Positions 31,101-42,359 of a stretch of DNA of 64,000 bases are shown in pieces. The stretch comes from Strigamia acuminata (lineage: Eukaryota > Arthropoda > Chilopoda > Geophilomorpha > Linotaeniidae). Each line of letters begins with the position of its first letter. The first letter of the stretch is position 1. Location of the stretch: NCBI GenBank assembly GCA_949358305.1, contig OX442318.1:15172517-15236516 (forward strand), written 5' to 3'. The notes below the pieces were generated by a model. That model saw only the letters and a list, made by a program, of their open reading frames with translations. It made no database searches and was not told where the DNA came from. The translations under genes and the position numbers were made by a program.

Positions 31101-31334
31101 AGTTGGATAGACACTTGTAACAATTTTCATTTCTCGAATTGATCTGATGAGGGCAGTTTGCTGTGCGTCCTCATCCCCGTAGTTTCTCTCCAACTCTTCT
31201 CGAGCCAAATGGTAGGATTCTTCGATCAAGGGAAAAGTTGAAATCAAAGTGGCTGCTTCGCCAACACACATTGTCTGTAGATATTGAAGCTTTTCCACGT
31301 CGCTTAAGTCTGGGTCCTTATGTACTGAAGTTTC
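28195..31334 (-). CDS. gag-pol: BEL-2 Gag C-terminus, protease, RT and RNase H
   Basis: Minus-strand frame from the gypsy-3 edge (SVHKDPDLSDVEK) to the X edge (HVPTEFNP). It contains the BEL Gag capsid-like domain (DUF1759 type), zinc knuckles (CIFCEEDHLNGSC, CFNCFRTGHRVGDC, CKHCGGRHHSTIC), the A17-like protease DPGS, the RT with FMDD (DDGIFMDDLTSGGD), and RNase H with FCDASTKAVG and YSDSTITLAWI. The integrase lies beyond X, outside the window. I see no stop inside. The N-terminal 467 bp of gag continue at 37055-37521 on the other side of gypsy-3. The apparent ATG at 31361 lies in the gypsy-3 LTR and is not the true start. Confidence 0.94.
31330..31334. repeat. Target-site duplication of gypsy-3 (left)
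   Basis: GTTTC, repeated at 37055-37059 on the other side of gypsy-3. It fixes the element ends. Confidence 0.95.
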
Positions 31335-31539
31335 TGATAAATCCTTATAAATAAAGCACAACTCTCAATTTAGATAGGAAGAATAAGCTCAACTTCTTCA
31401 TTTATTGGCGTGTCGCTCACGACTGAATTCCAGAATACATGTGTAACCATGGCTAGTTTACACAACAAACACCAGCCATGGCCTATTGTTACAACCATCA
31501 TATTACGTTTAATAACTAATTTATCATCAGAATCTAACA
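31335..31539 (-). repeat. gypsy-3 3' LTR
   Basis: 205 bp, TGATAAATCC to TCTAACA, apparently identical to 36850-37054. It holds an inverted repeat CCATGGCT/AGCCATGG (31447-31454 and 31474-31481). Short LTRs of this size are common in Mag-like gypsy elements. Confidence 0.95.
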
Positions 31540-31550
31540 TTCCTCCCCAG
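31540..31550 (-). other. gypsy-3 polypurine tract
   Basis: Minus-strand CTGGGGAGGAA directly before the 3' LTR start TGTTAGATT. Confidence 0.85.
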
Positions 31551-31765
31551 TTACAATGATTATCACTTGTAATTTCACACTTTTTAAATTAATTAAAATC
31601 ACAACATTTGTTCATTAAAGCTTCTTCACCATACCCTTTACAATTTACTACTTTCAACCTAAAACTACTGAACACCACTCCTACTTTTACTTTTTACAAC
31701 AATTCCTTTAAACAATTTCAAACACTTTTTTTCTTTTTAAATTACACAATACGGGCACTTGACTT

Positions 31766-34700
31766 CTATTGCTTTCCTTTGTCTGCCATGCGCTTCAACA
31801 GCAGGCGGGTCCGTTCTGCGTCCTCCTTGCTGTAGATCTGCGTTTTATCTGTCGGCCCTTTACCAGTCTTTTTTGTCGGTTGGGTGGCGCGAGGTGCCCC
31901 TCTCTCCATAGGATCTGTCGTCGTGCTTGGACCAGGCTGATCCGGATCTCCTATGGGCTCCATGCGCACCATCTCGGCGACTTTTAAACCGTGCTTGGGT
32001 AGCCTCGCCACCGGTGCATTGCGGTAACTAGCCAAAACCGTTTCCTCGTCATCGTCCTCCTCCTCCGAGGATAGGTCTTTGTAGTTAATTTCGATGTTCC
32101 TGGCCGCGCGCGTTCTAGGTCTCTGCTCCAAATTGATGGTGTCACGCTGGGGTTCATCCAACTGCTGCTCGTTCCCTGCCTCCTCGACTAGCATCGGCGC
32201 GTGTGGCGCCTCCGGGACGAGCACTGGGACCTGTTCACCACCTGGTGAAACTTGAGCTCCTCCAGGTGTCTGCACGGGTATTGGGGGTCTCGCGGCTTGC
32301 GGTGGGGTGAGAAAAAGCTGTGGTGGTGTCGGTGGCGTCGGTGGCGGCATCACAGGTGGCGTCGCCAGCAAGGGTGCATACGTGTAAGCTCGCTGTCCCT
32401 CCCCAACTTCAGGAGCCGCTGACACTTCAACCGGCGCTGGGACAGTCACCTCGCTCGCGTCCGTCGCATCCCGCCTCCTGACGTGGTTCAGATGTCTGAC
32501 CACTTGCTTGCTGGTTTGCACGTCCCTCAATCGGTAAACGACCTCGCCACTCCTCTCTAGGACAACCGCCGGTCGCCACGGTGGAGTACTTGCTGGAAAC
32601 GACTTGTACCACAACTTGTCACCAACGGTGAAGTTCCTGAAACGAGAGTTAGTCGCTGCCCCGCCAACTGTGCATCTGGGTTTCACCAAGTCCAAAAAGG
32701 TGAAAGGCTGCCGTCCAATGAACAGCATTGCTGGCGACTGATTGTCACGCCCACGGAAACTTGTATGCTGATACAGCATAAGTCTCAACAAGCGCAGCTC
32801 CAAATCTCCCTTGGTGAACTTCACCAAACGGTCCTTGACCCAACGCACCGCACGTTCTGCCTGCCCGTTAGACTGGGCGTGGTATGGGGGGGAGAACATA
32901 TGCTCGACCCCATTTCTCCTCAAAAAACTGGCAAACTCTGCAGACGTGAACTGGGCTCCGTTGTCGCTGACCAAAAGGTGCGGGAGCCCAAAAGTACTAA
33001 ACACACGCCTGAGAATCGAGATTGTGGTCGCTGAAGTGGCCGTTCGTGTCGCCCTCGCCTCGATCCAGCCAGAGTAGGCGTCAACCAACACCAAAACCAT
33101 CTGGGACTGAATGGGACCGGCGTAGTCGATGTGTACACGGGCCCATGGCTCCTCGGCACGCGGCCATGAAATAGGCAGTGCGTGTGGCGGCAAAGGTCTG
33201 CTTTGCGCGCAGATGACGCACTTCTGCACGAAGTTAATGATTTGCGGGGTGATCCCCGCCCACCACACTGCACTGCGGGCCCTCTTTTTCATGGCCACAA
33301 TGCCAGGATGGCCTTCATGAAGGAGCCGCAGCATCCTGGTCTGCAAGGCCCCTGGTACCACCACTCTAGCCCCCCACAAGAGGACTCCCGCCATAAGTGA
33401 GAGTTCCTCAAAACGGTTGGCATAAACAGCCAACTCAGGGTGACCTGAAAGCGAGGCAAAATCTCCTTCACGGACCGCAGCAACCACCACAGTCAACTCT
33501 GTGTCGACTGCCGTCGCCTTCGCGACTTCCACCGCAGTCAACAAGTTCTCCCCCTCCATTTCAACCAAAAATACTGGTCGGTCATCTACCTCAGCTGGCG
33601 CCGGATCGCAAGGGAATCTGCTGAGGACATCAGCATTAGAATTGTCGGCTCCCCTGCGGTACCGCAACACGTAAGAGTAAGCTGACAAAAGGAGGGCCCA
33701 GCGGAGCATTCTGGGGCTGACCACCAACGGAATTGGTCGGTCAGACCCCAAAATGCCCAACAAGGGCTTGTGATCGGTGTATATGGTGAACTCCCTGCCC
33801 ATCAGGTATATATGGAACTTTTTCACCGCGAATACAACCGACAGCGCCTCCTTGTCGATGTGCGCATAATTACTCTCGGCACGGCTGAGGGATCTCGAGG
33901 CAAAAGCAACTGGATGTTCTCTTTCCAGTTTGTCAACGTGGGCCAGGACCGCCCCTACCCCATACGGGGACGCGTCCGCGGCGATCACCAACGGACGGTG
34001 CAAATCGTAATATGTTAAAATGGGAGCGGAGGTCAAAGCCCGTTTAATCTCGTCAAATGCTCGCTGTCTGCGCTGGTTCCAAACCCAATTTGCCTCCGCG
34101 CACAGCAGTTCATAAAGCGGAGTCGCCTTGTCAGCTAAATGTTCAATGAACACGGCGTAAAACGCCACCATCCCAAGGAAAGTTCGAAGCCCCTTTACAT
34201 CAACAGGAGGTGGGATCGCCAAAACTGCCTCCACTTTTGACGAGATCGGTCTCACTCCCTTCTGACTGATCGAAAAACCCAGAAAATTCAATCCACTTTC
34301 GCAAAATAAACATTTCTCCCTAGCCAGGTGTAAACCCCTATCAGCCAATCTGCGAAAAATCTGTTCTAAAACCCACAAATGCTCTGGTAAATCCCACGTC
34401 GCTACGAGAATATAGTCCAAATTGACGAAAATGCGCGGCACCCCGTCCAGGACCGAGATAATAATCCGCTGGAAAATACCTGCGGATGGCATGGTCCCAA
34501 ACGGGAGCCTGGTAACGGCCATTAGGCCTTTCGGGGTGTTAACGGCTGCAATAACAGCCGACCGCTCGGACAGCGGGATTTGCAAATACGCTTGCCTGAG
34601 GTCAAGCGTACTGAACACCCGCGCTCTCCCGATAGAAGCTAGCAACTCGGCAATACGAGGGAGGGGGTACGGGTCCGGCTGTAAATTAGCATTCACGGTG

Positions 34701-36730
34701 GACCTATAGTCCCCGCACAAACGGACCCCCCCGTCCTTCTTCTGCACCGTGACCAGGGGAGTTCCCCACACAGAGAACGGAATTGGTTTGAATACCCCTT
34801 TGCCGATCAAGTCATCAATCTCGCTACTGACCGCTTCTCTAAGTGGTAATGGGATAGGCCTAGGCCTATAAAATCTGGGGACCGCATCAGGTCTTAAAAT
34901 AAGATCCACCGGTTCACCTTTATATGTTCCAAGGCACTCACTGAACACATGTGCGTATCGCAATAATAGTTCGCTCAAGGAACCAGCTCTCTGCGCGCTC
35001 CCACTCGCCATTTCAACGTGATCCACCGGGCTCGCTGACGGGTGTTGACCATTACCCGCCGCTCCATCACCCTCCGCTGGCGCCGCCGGGCCACGTCCGT
35101 CTCCTGAAATTAAAGCGGCAGAAATATTATGCCAACCAAATTTACGCACTGCGTCTCGACCAATAAGACTGGGGCCCTGACGCCCCACCACTACAAAATT
35201 CACCCTTGCTGTTACCTCACCCATATGCATATTTAGCCACACCTGTCCCAGCACCTCAATGGGCTGGTGCTGGTATGCAAACAGCTTGACGGAAGTGGGG
35301 GTGATCGCCCTCCTTGAAATCAAACGCTTGGTCAGCAAAGCGTTGCAATCAGTCGCATTCAGCACCGACAACTCGCTGCCGGTGTCCAGCAACAAATTAA
35401 ATCTGAAAGTATTCAAAACCACCTGCACAATAAGGGGTGGCGACCTCACTCTTGCTCCAACCACGTGAAACAGGGCGAAGTCCTCGTCCTGCTCTTGGAT
35501 GACATTGATCGGGACGTTTCGTTGCCTCCACTTTTCCTCGGATGCAGCTGCTCCACCGAAACTGCCATCAACCTCAGGTGGAAACGCCGCTGGTGGGCAA
35601 GCTCCCTCCTGGTCACTCGCCTTCTTCCGCCACTCGCCAATCAAACGTCCGCCCGCTCCTTGATTTTGACCGGCCCTTGGTCCCAGCGCAGGTTCGAAAG
35701 GGCAATCCCTCACAAAGTGCGGTCCGCCGCAACGAAAACAGTCGACGGGCGTGCCGTCCATTTTTACAGGTTGGCCGCCTCGCCCACTGCTCTGTCCCTG
35801 ACGCCCGCGCCAAGGTCGCTGAAACGATCCGCGTTGCATACTGGTTCCTGGGCCTGGAGTACCGGGTGAAACAAATTGATTGGCTCTTCCACGGCCTCTC
35901 TGCACACCACGCCGTCCACCTGTTGACACCTGCATCACCGCCGCCGAAGAAGACGCTTTGGCCGGCTCCTCATCCGTGAAAGGCAGCGGCTCCTCTCGTC
36001 CCGTCGCCGCGATGTGAGCCATCTCGTGGGCCACCGCTCTCTTTGTCATCGCTGCTGCTGTTAAGGGCATGTTTAGGAGAATTTCCCTCACTAACACCTC
36101 GTTGCGCGACCCGCGCACGACCTGATGAACGATTGCGCCATCCGTCTCTTCTTTGGTTGCGAATCCGCAACGTTGCGACAAAACCCTCAACTGTGAAATA
36201 TAAGTTTCGATCGACTCACCGTCGTGTCGCCTCCGCGCTCCAAAGCGCTGTCGAGCCATGTACGGGGTGTCGACCGACGTGTAATGGTCGTCCACCACCT
36301 CTAAAATGACGTCCAAACCCATGGTCACGACGTCCTTTGGATGCGCCCATCGTTTGATTTTGTCAAACATTGGTATGCCAATCACTGTCAAAAGCAACGG
36401 CACTTGTCTTTCCGCTTCTACCTTGTTTAGAAGTACAAACTGCTGGTAAGTCTGCTTCCAGCTTGTCCACTCGTGCAACGTGGATCCAGAAAACGGCGGA
36501 ATGCCTCCCAGCATCAATTGCGCCATGACTAACAACAGCACAAACCCACACAAAACAGCAAACTTCACGTTCGACGACCCGTGTTCGATCACGTAGGCCT
36601 GACGTTCGTCTTGTCGTCGAAATTCGTCCAGCTGACGTCCACAGAACGTTTCCGACGGCTCACACGCCGCCCGCCACAAAAAACCGTTCAATTCTCCGCC
36701 CGAACGTCGACTCGCCGACGCGGACTTCAT
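31766..36730 (-). CDS. gag-pol: gypsy-3 Gag-Pol with altered RT active site
   Basis: One frame of 1654 residues from the ATG at 36730; a later ATG at AQLMLGGIPPFSG may be the real Gag start. Domains: Gag capsid (GSTLHEWTSWKQTYQQF to ATKEETDGAIVHQV), one knuckle CFRCGGPHFVRDC, retropepsin LLDTGSELSVL, RT (LCGDYRSTVNANL, FSTLDLRQAYLQI), RNase H (AADASPYGVGAVL, YTDHKPLLGIL), integrase zinc site (HEGHPG, CVICAQS) and catalytic residues in HIDYAGP, SDNGAQF and QAERAVRW, then a Pro-rich tail. No stop is seen. The RT catalytic box, normally YLDD, reads NLDY: Tyr to Asn (codon 34421-34423) and the second Asp to Tyr (34412-34414). The second Asp binds catalytic Mg2+, so this RT should be inactive. Similar to Mag/K02A2.6-like gypsy Pol. 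Confidence 0.93.
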   Translation of the reverse strand: MKSASASRRSGGELNGFLWRAACEPSETFCGRQLDEFRRQDERQAYVIEHGSSNVKFAVLCGFVLLLVMAQLMLGGIPPFSGSTLHEWTSWKQTYQQFVLLNKVEAERQVPLLLTVIGIPMFDKIKRWAHPKDVVTMGLDVILEVVDDHYTSVDTPYMARQRFGARRRHDGESIETYISQLRVLSQRCGFATKEETDGAIVHQVVRGSRNEVLVREILLNMPLTAAAMTKRAVAHEMAHIAATGREEPLPFTDEEPAKASSSAAVMQVSTGGRRGVQRGRGRANQFVSPGTPGPGTSMQRGSFQRPWRGRQGQSSGRGGQPVKMDGTPVDCFRCGGPHFVRDCPFEPALGPRAGQNQGAGGRLIGEWRKKASDQEGACPPAAFPPEVDGSFGGAAASEEKWRQRNVPINVIQEQDEDFALFHVVGARVRSPPLIVQVVLNTFRFNLLLDTGSELSVLNATDCNALLTKRLISRRAITPTSVKLFAYQHQPIEVLGQVWLNMHMGEVTARVNFVVVGRQGPSLIGRDAVRKFGWHNISAALISGDGRGPAAPAEGDGAAGNGQHPSASPVDHVEMASGSAQRAGSLSELLLRYAHVFSECLGTYKGEPVDLILRPDAVPRFYRPRPIPLPLREAVSSEIDDLIGKGVFKPIPFSVWGTPLVTVQKKDGGVRLCGDYRSTVNANLQPDPYPLPRIAELLASIGRARVFSTLDLRQAYLQIPLSERSAVIAAVNTPKGLMAVTRLPFGTMPSAGIFQRIIISVLDGVPRIFVNLDYILVATWDLPEHLWVLEQIFRRLADRGLHLAREKCLFCESGLNFLGFSISQKGVRPISSKVEAVLAIPPPVDVKGLRTFLGMVAFYAVFIEHLADKATPLYELLCAEANWVWNQRRQRAFDEIKRALTSAPILTYYDLHRPLVIAADASPYGVGAVLAHVDKLEREHPVAFASRSLSRAESNYAHIDKEALSVVFAVKKFHIYLMGREFTIYTDHKPLLGILGSDRPIPLVVSPRMLRWALLLSAYSYVLRYRRGADNSNADVLSRFPCDPAPAEVDDRPVFLVEMEGENLLTAVEVAKATAVDTELTVVVAAVREGDFASLSGHPELAVYANRFEELSLMAGVLLWGARVVVPGALQTRMLRLLHEGHPGIVAMKKRARSAVWWAGITPQIINFVQKCVICAQSRPLPPHALPISWPRAEEPWARVHIDYAGPIQSQMVLVLVDAYSGWIEARATRTATSATTISILRRVFSTFGLPHLLVSDNGAQFTSAEFASFLRRNGVEHMFSPPYHAQSNGQAERAVRWVKDRLVKFTKGDLELRLLRLMLYQHTSFRGRDNQSPAMLFIGRQPFTFLDLVKPRCTVGGAATNSRFRNFTVGDKLWYKSFPASTPPWRPAVVLERSGEVVYRLRDVQTSKQVVRHLNHVRRRDATDASEVTVPAPVEVSAAPEVGEGQRAYTYAPLLATPPVMPPPTPPTPPQLFLTPPQAARPPIPVQTPGGAQVSPGGEQVPVLVPEAPHAPMLVEEAGNEQQLDEPQRDTINLEQRPRTRAARNIEINYKDLSSEEEDDDEETVLASYRNAPVARLPKHGLKVAEMVRMEPIGDPDQPGPSTTTDPMERGAPRATQPTKKTGKGPTDKTQIYSKEDAERTRLLLKRMADKGKQ

Positions 36731-36835
36731 CAATTGCGGAAAAGGTAGGCAAAAACTCACTTTTTGTTGATTTCTCACACACAAACAGCATCCAACTGTC
36801 CACTAAACCAAACCATGGTTTAAATTTGTCTTATT

Positions 36836-36848
36836 ATCGTGGATACCA
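36836..36848 (-). other. gypsy-3 candidate primer-binding site
   Basis: Minus-strand TGGTATCCACGAT, one base inside the 5' LTR. The position and TGG start fit a PBS, but I do not recognise the matching tRNA. Confidence 0.5.
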
Positions 36849-36849
36849 C

Positions 36850-37054
36850 TGATAAATCCTTATAAATAAAGCACAACTCTCAATTTAGATAGGAAGAATA
36901 AGCTCAACTTCTTCATTTATTGGCGTGTCGCTCACGACTGAATTCCAGAATACATGTGTAACCATGGCTAGTTTACACAACAAACACCAGCCATGGCCTA
37001 TTGTTACAACCATCATATTACGTTTAATAACTAATTTATCATCAGAATCTAACA
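36850..37054 (-). repeat. gypsy-3 5' LTR
   Basis: 205 bp, no difference seen from 31335-31539. The target duplication GTTTC follows at 37055-37059. Confidence 0.95.
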
Positions 37055-37521
37055 GTTTCAAAGTTACTTTTGAAAGTCTTGTACTTCAAAATGTCCCCAT
37101 CGAACTTCACAGACTCCAATTTTGGCAACTTCTGGTTTTTTCGGAAAGAAGCATTCATTGTCGTATTACCGCCAGATGCAGTTGACACATTTAGTCGTCC
37201 TCCCAGTGTAGGAAGGGACCGTTTCGATACTTCCCATCGTCCGCGGAGAAGATCCACTCTCGTTTGAACTGCCTCGAGTTTTTCAATGGCTTCAAGATAA
37301 AATCCATGTTCGGAATGTGTTTGAAGATCATTGAGTTCATTGACAGCACGTGTCTCTCGAATATTTGCTGTAGATAACAGCGCCTCCAACTCTCCCGGGT
37401 CGCTGGTCTGCTCCGATACAGTCAGCAAAGCGGAGAGTGAAGTGAGTAGCGCTTCCCATCTCGTCTCCATAATTTCGAGTTGATCTGGAGTGAGCAAGTT
37501 TTGCACGGAAGGTTCTGCCAT
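37055..37521 (-). CDS. gag: BEL-2 Gag N-terminus
   Basis: The ATG at 37521 starts AEPSVQNLLTPDQLEIMETR. A helical, coiled-coil-like region follows (ELEALLSTANIRETRAVNEL, LEAIEKLEAVQTRVDLLRGR), then FRKNQKLPKLESVKFDGDIL and KTFKSNFET, where gypsy-3 interrupts. It continues in frame order at 31334. Role: particle-forming Gag. Confidence 0.9.
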
Positions 37522-39822
37522 GTTTTCTCTCCTTTCACAAATTCACGGCTGCAAATTGCGAAAAGGAAGATAAAATCTCGTTTGACAAAAAACACTTCGC
37601 TTTCAATTTTTTTTTTAAAAGAATAAAATTTTCAATTTTATCCCCCAAAAATACACAGAATTTTTCAACGTTTAATTGCCCAAATGACAAAAAATCAAAT
37701 GAAAATGCACAAGAATATCGAGTGTTTTAACAATCAAGGATGCTAAAACACACGAGCGACCTTGATCACGTATGAAAAACGTGACTCAAAAAGTCCTACA
37801 CAAGTTTGAAATATTTTCGGCGATTCGTACGGAACGAATTTTGCACGAAAACCACTATCAAAAATTAGCGTTAATAACTGACAGCCCTTGCAATGAGAGA
37901 CTGACCAGTAACTAGCTTCAAAAAATCTAAATCTCCCCTGGTTATGCCAGTTATATGGAGATGCATGCATAAAATTAAAGAAAACTCTAAAACGATTTGC
38001 AATAAAATACACTTTTACTAAATTTCCCTTAAGACTAGCATATGAAACAGCAATAACACCAAATCCAAGATGGCGACCGTAGAATCCCGCTGATGACACA
38101 CAAAAGTTCGCACTCGACGCAAGAACTGTCCCAGTCGTGACTATTGTCACGTTGAACGGAGACACTCGTAGCAGACGACGAATCACGAACGTATTGTTCT
38201 CCCGTCGCAACAAACACGCGAAGAAACGTATCCAAAACGAACCGGAAAAACTCACAGATTTCAGACGGAATCCTGGTCACGGGTACCACAGAATCGTATT
38301 CGATGTTGCGGTCTGTCAACACCGAATAGAGAAGAATGGGGTTGGGGCTATTTGAATTTCCCGCCTCTAAAAACTCAAGTGATCGTATTGTTAAATTCGT
38401 ACGAAAACCGCGCTGAGAACACATAATCCGCACTGAAAACTATTGTTGAATGCATGGAGCATTGATGGGAACACCGTTGATTGATATCCAATGGAGTGCT
38501 GAATCAATTGCTAATCCAGGGAAAGGCTTAACTACTCGCGCCACATTGCTTAAATAACATGAAACGGGAGTAAAATTAATAACAACTTCTTTAATCTAAG
38601 TTAAACAGAAGAGTGATGAAAATACATCAATTACATTGGTTCTTTGGGAACCGCACATGCGCAGTACCCATTACGGCACGCGCCAAGCCGATAGCGGCGA
38701 AATGCAAAATCAAAAGATGCTCCGTTGTCATGGCAACGGAGAAAACGAAAATTACAGCAATGTTGAGAAATCGTTAAAACAGCATGAAAATCAGAATATT
38801 AAACACTAAAAGAATCACAACAATCTTGTGATTAATAAAGTCAATTGAAACAATCTTGAAAAAACAGTCTAACAATGTGAAAAAGGTAATAAACTGAATT
38901 CGGGAACGAAAGGATTGGACTAGCCAATCACGGCACAGCAAAGTTCGGTAATCAACCGATTTGAATTAAAATCACACAAAAGCGCTTAAATAGCAAAGAA
39001 TACACGCTAAATTATATTGAAATGAAATAGTATAAACTTATTATACGATACAAAATGCAGAATTGAACGATTACGTAATAAATTAACGAAATAAACCAAC
39101 ATGGCGCCCGGCGGAAACCACATCGGCGGCAAAACACACAAATTTGAATAGAAAAACACTTGTATTACTTGAAAACAATAAAGAATCGGTAAAATAATAA
39201 AGAGAATATTATTTCCATACACTAAACACAAGAATATTACACAAAGTTTATTAAATAAGAAAATGTTGATCGAACCGAACATTCTCGGCTGCGCCTTTAC
39301 GGCAGCCGACAACGAACGTTCGAAACAACCAAAGGAAGCATTTTGGGCAGTTCTAATGCATCTAGAATGAAAGATAAGACTCGAATTAGTCTGAAACAAT
39401 AATAAAACAAACTCCAAATGAGTTTTAAAACACTAAACGAAAGGTTAGAAGACGGAAGCGAATGTCGACTAGGATCTGAAAATTGACGTAACTAGCATCG
39501 CAAATGTATGCTAGAAAACGAAGAAAACACTAGAACTGCACGCAATCAACACAATATCATAGAAAATTAATAGAAAGGTTCATAAATGCACTCAAAAAGA
39601 CACGAATAAAATAATAGCAAGGTATTAACACTACATTAAATCGAAAAGTGACAATAAAAATCAGTGAAAAATATTTTAATAAGTCAAAATTCCTGTAAAG
39701 TGAAAAATATCAGTTAATTATAAAAAATAAAACACTAAAGGAAAATTAAACAAATCAAAGCAATTAGTAATATTTATTGACACTATCTCAGCACAACAAT
39801 TCTTCTACGCTGTCTTGCAACA
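37522..39822 (-). repeat. BEL-2 5' LTR and leader
   Basis: About 2.3 kb, non-coding, homologous to 21626-24056. The outer end is GCAACA at 39822. The first 900 bases next to gag and the last 160 bases are almost the same as BEL-1, while the middle (about 38560-39650) is clearly diverged. Inner LTR end and PBS not fixed. Confidence 0.75.
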
Positions 39823-41438
39823 CAGGAGAACTGGAAGCGCTAGTGCAAACTGCCAACCCAAAAGAGACACGGATAGTAGGTGCTTTGAATGAATTACAGA
39901 ATTATTCCGACCACCAATATTATCTTGAATGCATTGACAAACTTGAGCTTATGCAAGCTAGAGTGGATCTTCTTCGCACGAGATATGAAGTTTCCAAGCG
40001 ATCAATTCCAACGTTGGGAGGAAGATTAAATACGTCTACAAGCTCCAATGCAAACACATCTCAGAATACAACTTTGAACGCGACAGCTTCGTTTAGAAAA
40101 AATTCGAAACTGCCCAAACTGGAATCCGTAAAGTTCGACGGGGATATTTTGAAGTACCGAACGTTCAAGAGCAACTTCGAGACCTCCGTACACAAGGATC
40201 CAGACCTAAGTAACGTTGAGAAACAACAATACTTGCAGACCATGTGCATTGGCGAAGCAGCAACTCTCATCTCCACCTTCCCTTTGATCGAGGAATCATA
40301 TGACTTAGCCAGAGAAGAATTCGAAAGGAACTATGGTGATGAGGATGCCCAACAAACTGCACTAATCAAATCCATTAGAGACTTAAAAACAATTTCCAGT
40401 GTATATCCAACCAAAGCAATAAAAACAAATTTGACGAAAATTTCTGCGACAATAAGACTGCTCGAGCAATTAAAGATTCCAATTCAAACTTCCGGAGCTT
40501 TCTTATTACCCGACATAATTAGCAAGTTTCCAAATTCCATGGCATTGAGATTCTACCAGGTTCACGGAATGCAAAACAAGAATATCGTTACATTGCTCAA
40601 TTTCTTTGTGAATGAAGTTGCAATGGCCGAACGAACTGAAAACGTTTCTGAAAAATCGAAGAAAGACAAGAATGAAAAATCTGAGGTAGAGAAAACAAAA
40701 GTGAAAGGTTCAATGACTACGTGCGCAACCACTCAAGATGCCAAGCAGTCCCCCAGTGCAAAGACAAAGAGTGAACCTAAATCTGAAAACAAGAATACGC
40801 CTTCAAAGACTGTAAAGTGCATTTTTTGTGACGACGATCATCTGAATGGATCGTGCAGAAAGGAGTACGAAATCAATGCAAAAATCGAAATAGTTAAGAA
40901 AAACAGACTTTGTTTCAACTGTTTCCGAACTGGACATAACGTGGGTGATTGCAAAGTCAAATTCTCCTGCAAACATTGCGGAGGGAGACATCACTCCACC
41001 ATTTGCAAAAAACAAGAAGTAAAAAATTCTCCAAGCAATGTCGAGAAGCCGAAGGAGCCACAAGTGACGACCCACGTCTCGTGTGCCATCTCCACAACCC
41101 TTCAACTAATGATTTTCACCGCAGATTTAAAAACGAAGTCTGGTGGGTTTCATCATATTCGCGGAATGATTGATCCGGGCAGTCATCGGTCATTTATTAC
41201 CACTGCATTGGTCAACCGTCTCAAATTGAAGAAATGTGGAAGTATATCGGCGACTACTCAAAGATTTAATGATTCTACGCCAGCAGAAACGGATTACGAC
41301 GTGTTCAACATAAATCTCAAGTCCAAACATGATGAACAAGATATCAAGTTGACCATGTTATTCGTTGAAAACCTCCCGAGAGTTCAAGGAATCTTGAATC
41401 CTTCAGTCATTGAAAAGGTAAAGAAACTGAACATGGAA
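39823..41438 (+). CDS. gag: BEL-3 Gag and protease, first part
   Basis: Plus-strand BEL Gag, clearly homologous to BEL-2 (FRKNSKLPKLESVKFDGDIL, FETSVHKDPDLSNVEK) but a different subfamily. It begins in mid-gag at the BEL-2 LTR edge; the apparent ATG at 39777 lies in the LTR. Zinc knuckles CIFCDDDHLNGSC, CFNCFRTGHNVGDC and CKHCGGRHHSTIC and the protease motif IDPGSHRSFIT are intact. It is interrupted after NME by a DNA transposon, and the frame resumes at 42360. Confidence 0.92.
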
Positions 41439-42359
41439 CACTGGAAAAAAATATGGCTTTACAAATTGTAAATGTTCCAAAAGTTAATGTGGAAATGTGA
41501 GCTTTACAGTTTTTGTAAAGTTGTTGTAAAATCAAAGACAAATTAGACATTTAACATTGAATTTACACACTGTGTAAATTTCATGTGTAAATTCGACATT
41601 TACAATGAATTTAAGTTGCTTGTAAATGACTTGTAAAGTTAATGTACGAGTTTATCACCAGCTGGCGATATATTTCAAATATAAAAAACTAAGAAATTTA
41701 CATTTGTTAAATATGGGGTTGGTTCTATCAATTTTACTTCAAAAATTAAGTAGAATATCATTGTTGGTGTTAAATGAAACAAAAATGTGATACAAATTCG
41801 GTAGTTTAATATTTTAATTTGGTTGTAGAAGTTGTAACAATCACAACATTGACGCGAGCTTGTATTATTGCCTTCTGTTGGTTTTGTTCACTTTTCACAT
41901 ATCTTATACGAGGTGTGCAAGATTTTTATGAAAATTTCATGGGATTTATTTTCATGAAATTAATTTTCATGGGATATATTTTCATGAGATTTATTTTCAT
42001 GAAATATTAAAATATTTACATGTAAATATTTTGAAATAAATTGTAATAAATTTAGAAATTTGAAATCACATACCCGTATTTAAGGTTTAAAATTTTAAAA
42101 TTAAAAAAAAAATTGAAATTAAATTAAATTTGAAATTTAAAAACTGTAAAGTTATTGTTAAAACTAACAAATTTGAGATTTACAAACTGTAAAGTTGTTG
42201 TGTGTGTTTATTGTAAAATGTCTTTTTACTTTTGTAAAGTTATTGTTTAAAACAAAAATTTACAATCTTTGTAAATGTGACTTTACAAAGCCGAAAGTTC
42301 AAATTTACAATAACTTTTCAGCAATTAAAAGACATGTAAAGCCATATTTTTTTCCAGTG
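41439..42359. mobile_element. Non-autonomous DNA transposon with 25-bp TIRs (CACTA-like)
   Basis: 921 bp, AT-rich, no transposase. Its ends are perfect 25-bp inverted repeats starting CACTGGAAAAAAATATGG (41439-41463 and 42335-42359). A 3-bp duplication GAA flanks it (41436-41438 and 42360-42362). Removing the element and one GAA restores BEL-3 in frame (N-M-E then L-A-E-D-L-P, as in BEL-2 N-L-E-L-A-E-E-L-P). Many short subterminal TGTAAA/TTTACA repeats are present. CACTG ends, a 3-bp target duplication and subterminal repeats fit the EnSpm/CACTA superfamily; without a transposase this stays tentative. Confidence 0.9.

Larger units (their letters stand above)
31335..37054 (-). mobile_element. 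Complete Ty3/gypsy retrotransposon gypsy-3
   Basis: 5720-bp element in BEL-2 gag: identical 205-bp LTRs, 5-bp target duplication GTTTC, PPT, and one long ORF. Identical LTRs imply a recent insertion, although the RT active site is mutated (see the CDS). Confidence 0.94.
28195..39822 (-). mobile_element. BEL/Pao retrotransposon BEL-2 (split by gypsy-3 and X)
   Basis: 5' LTR and leader (37522-39822), gag split by gypsy-3, pol cut by X. Its outer LTR end at 39822 sits in plus-strand BEL-3 gag. Close relative of BEL-1. Confidence 0.88.
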
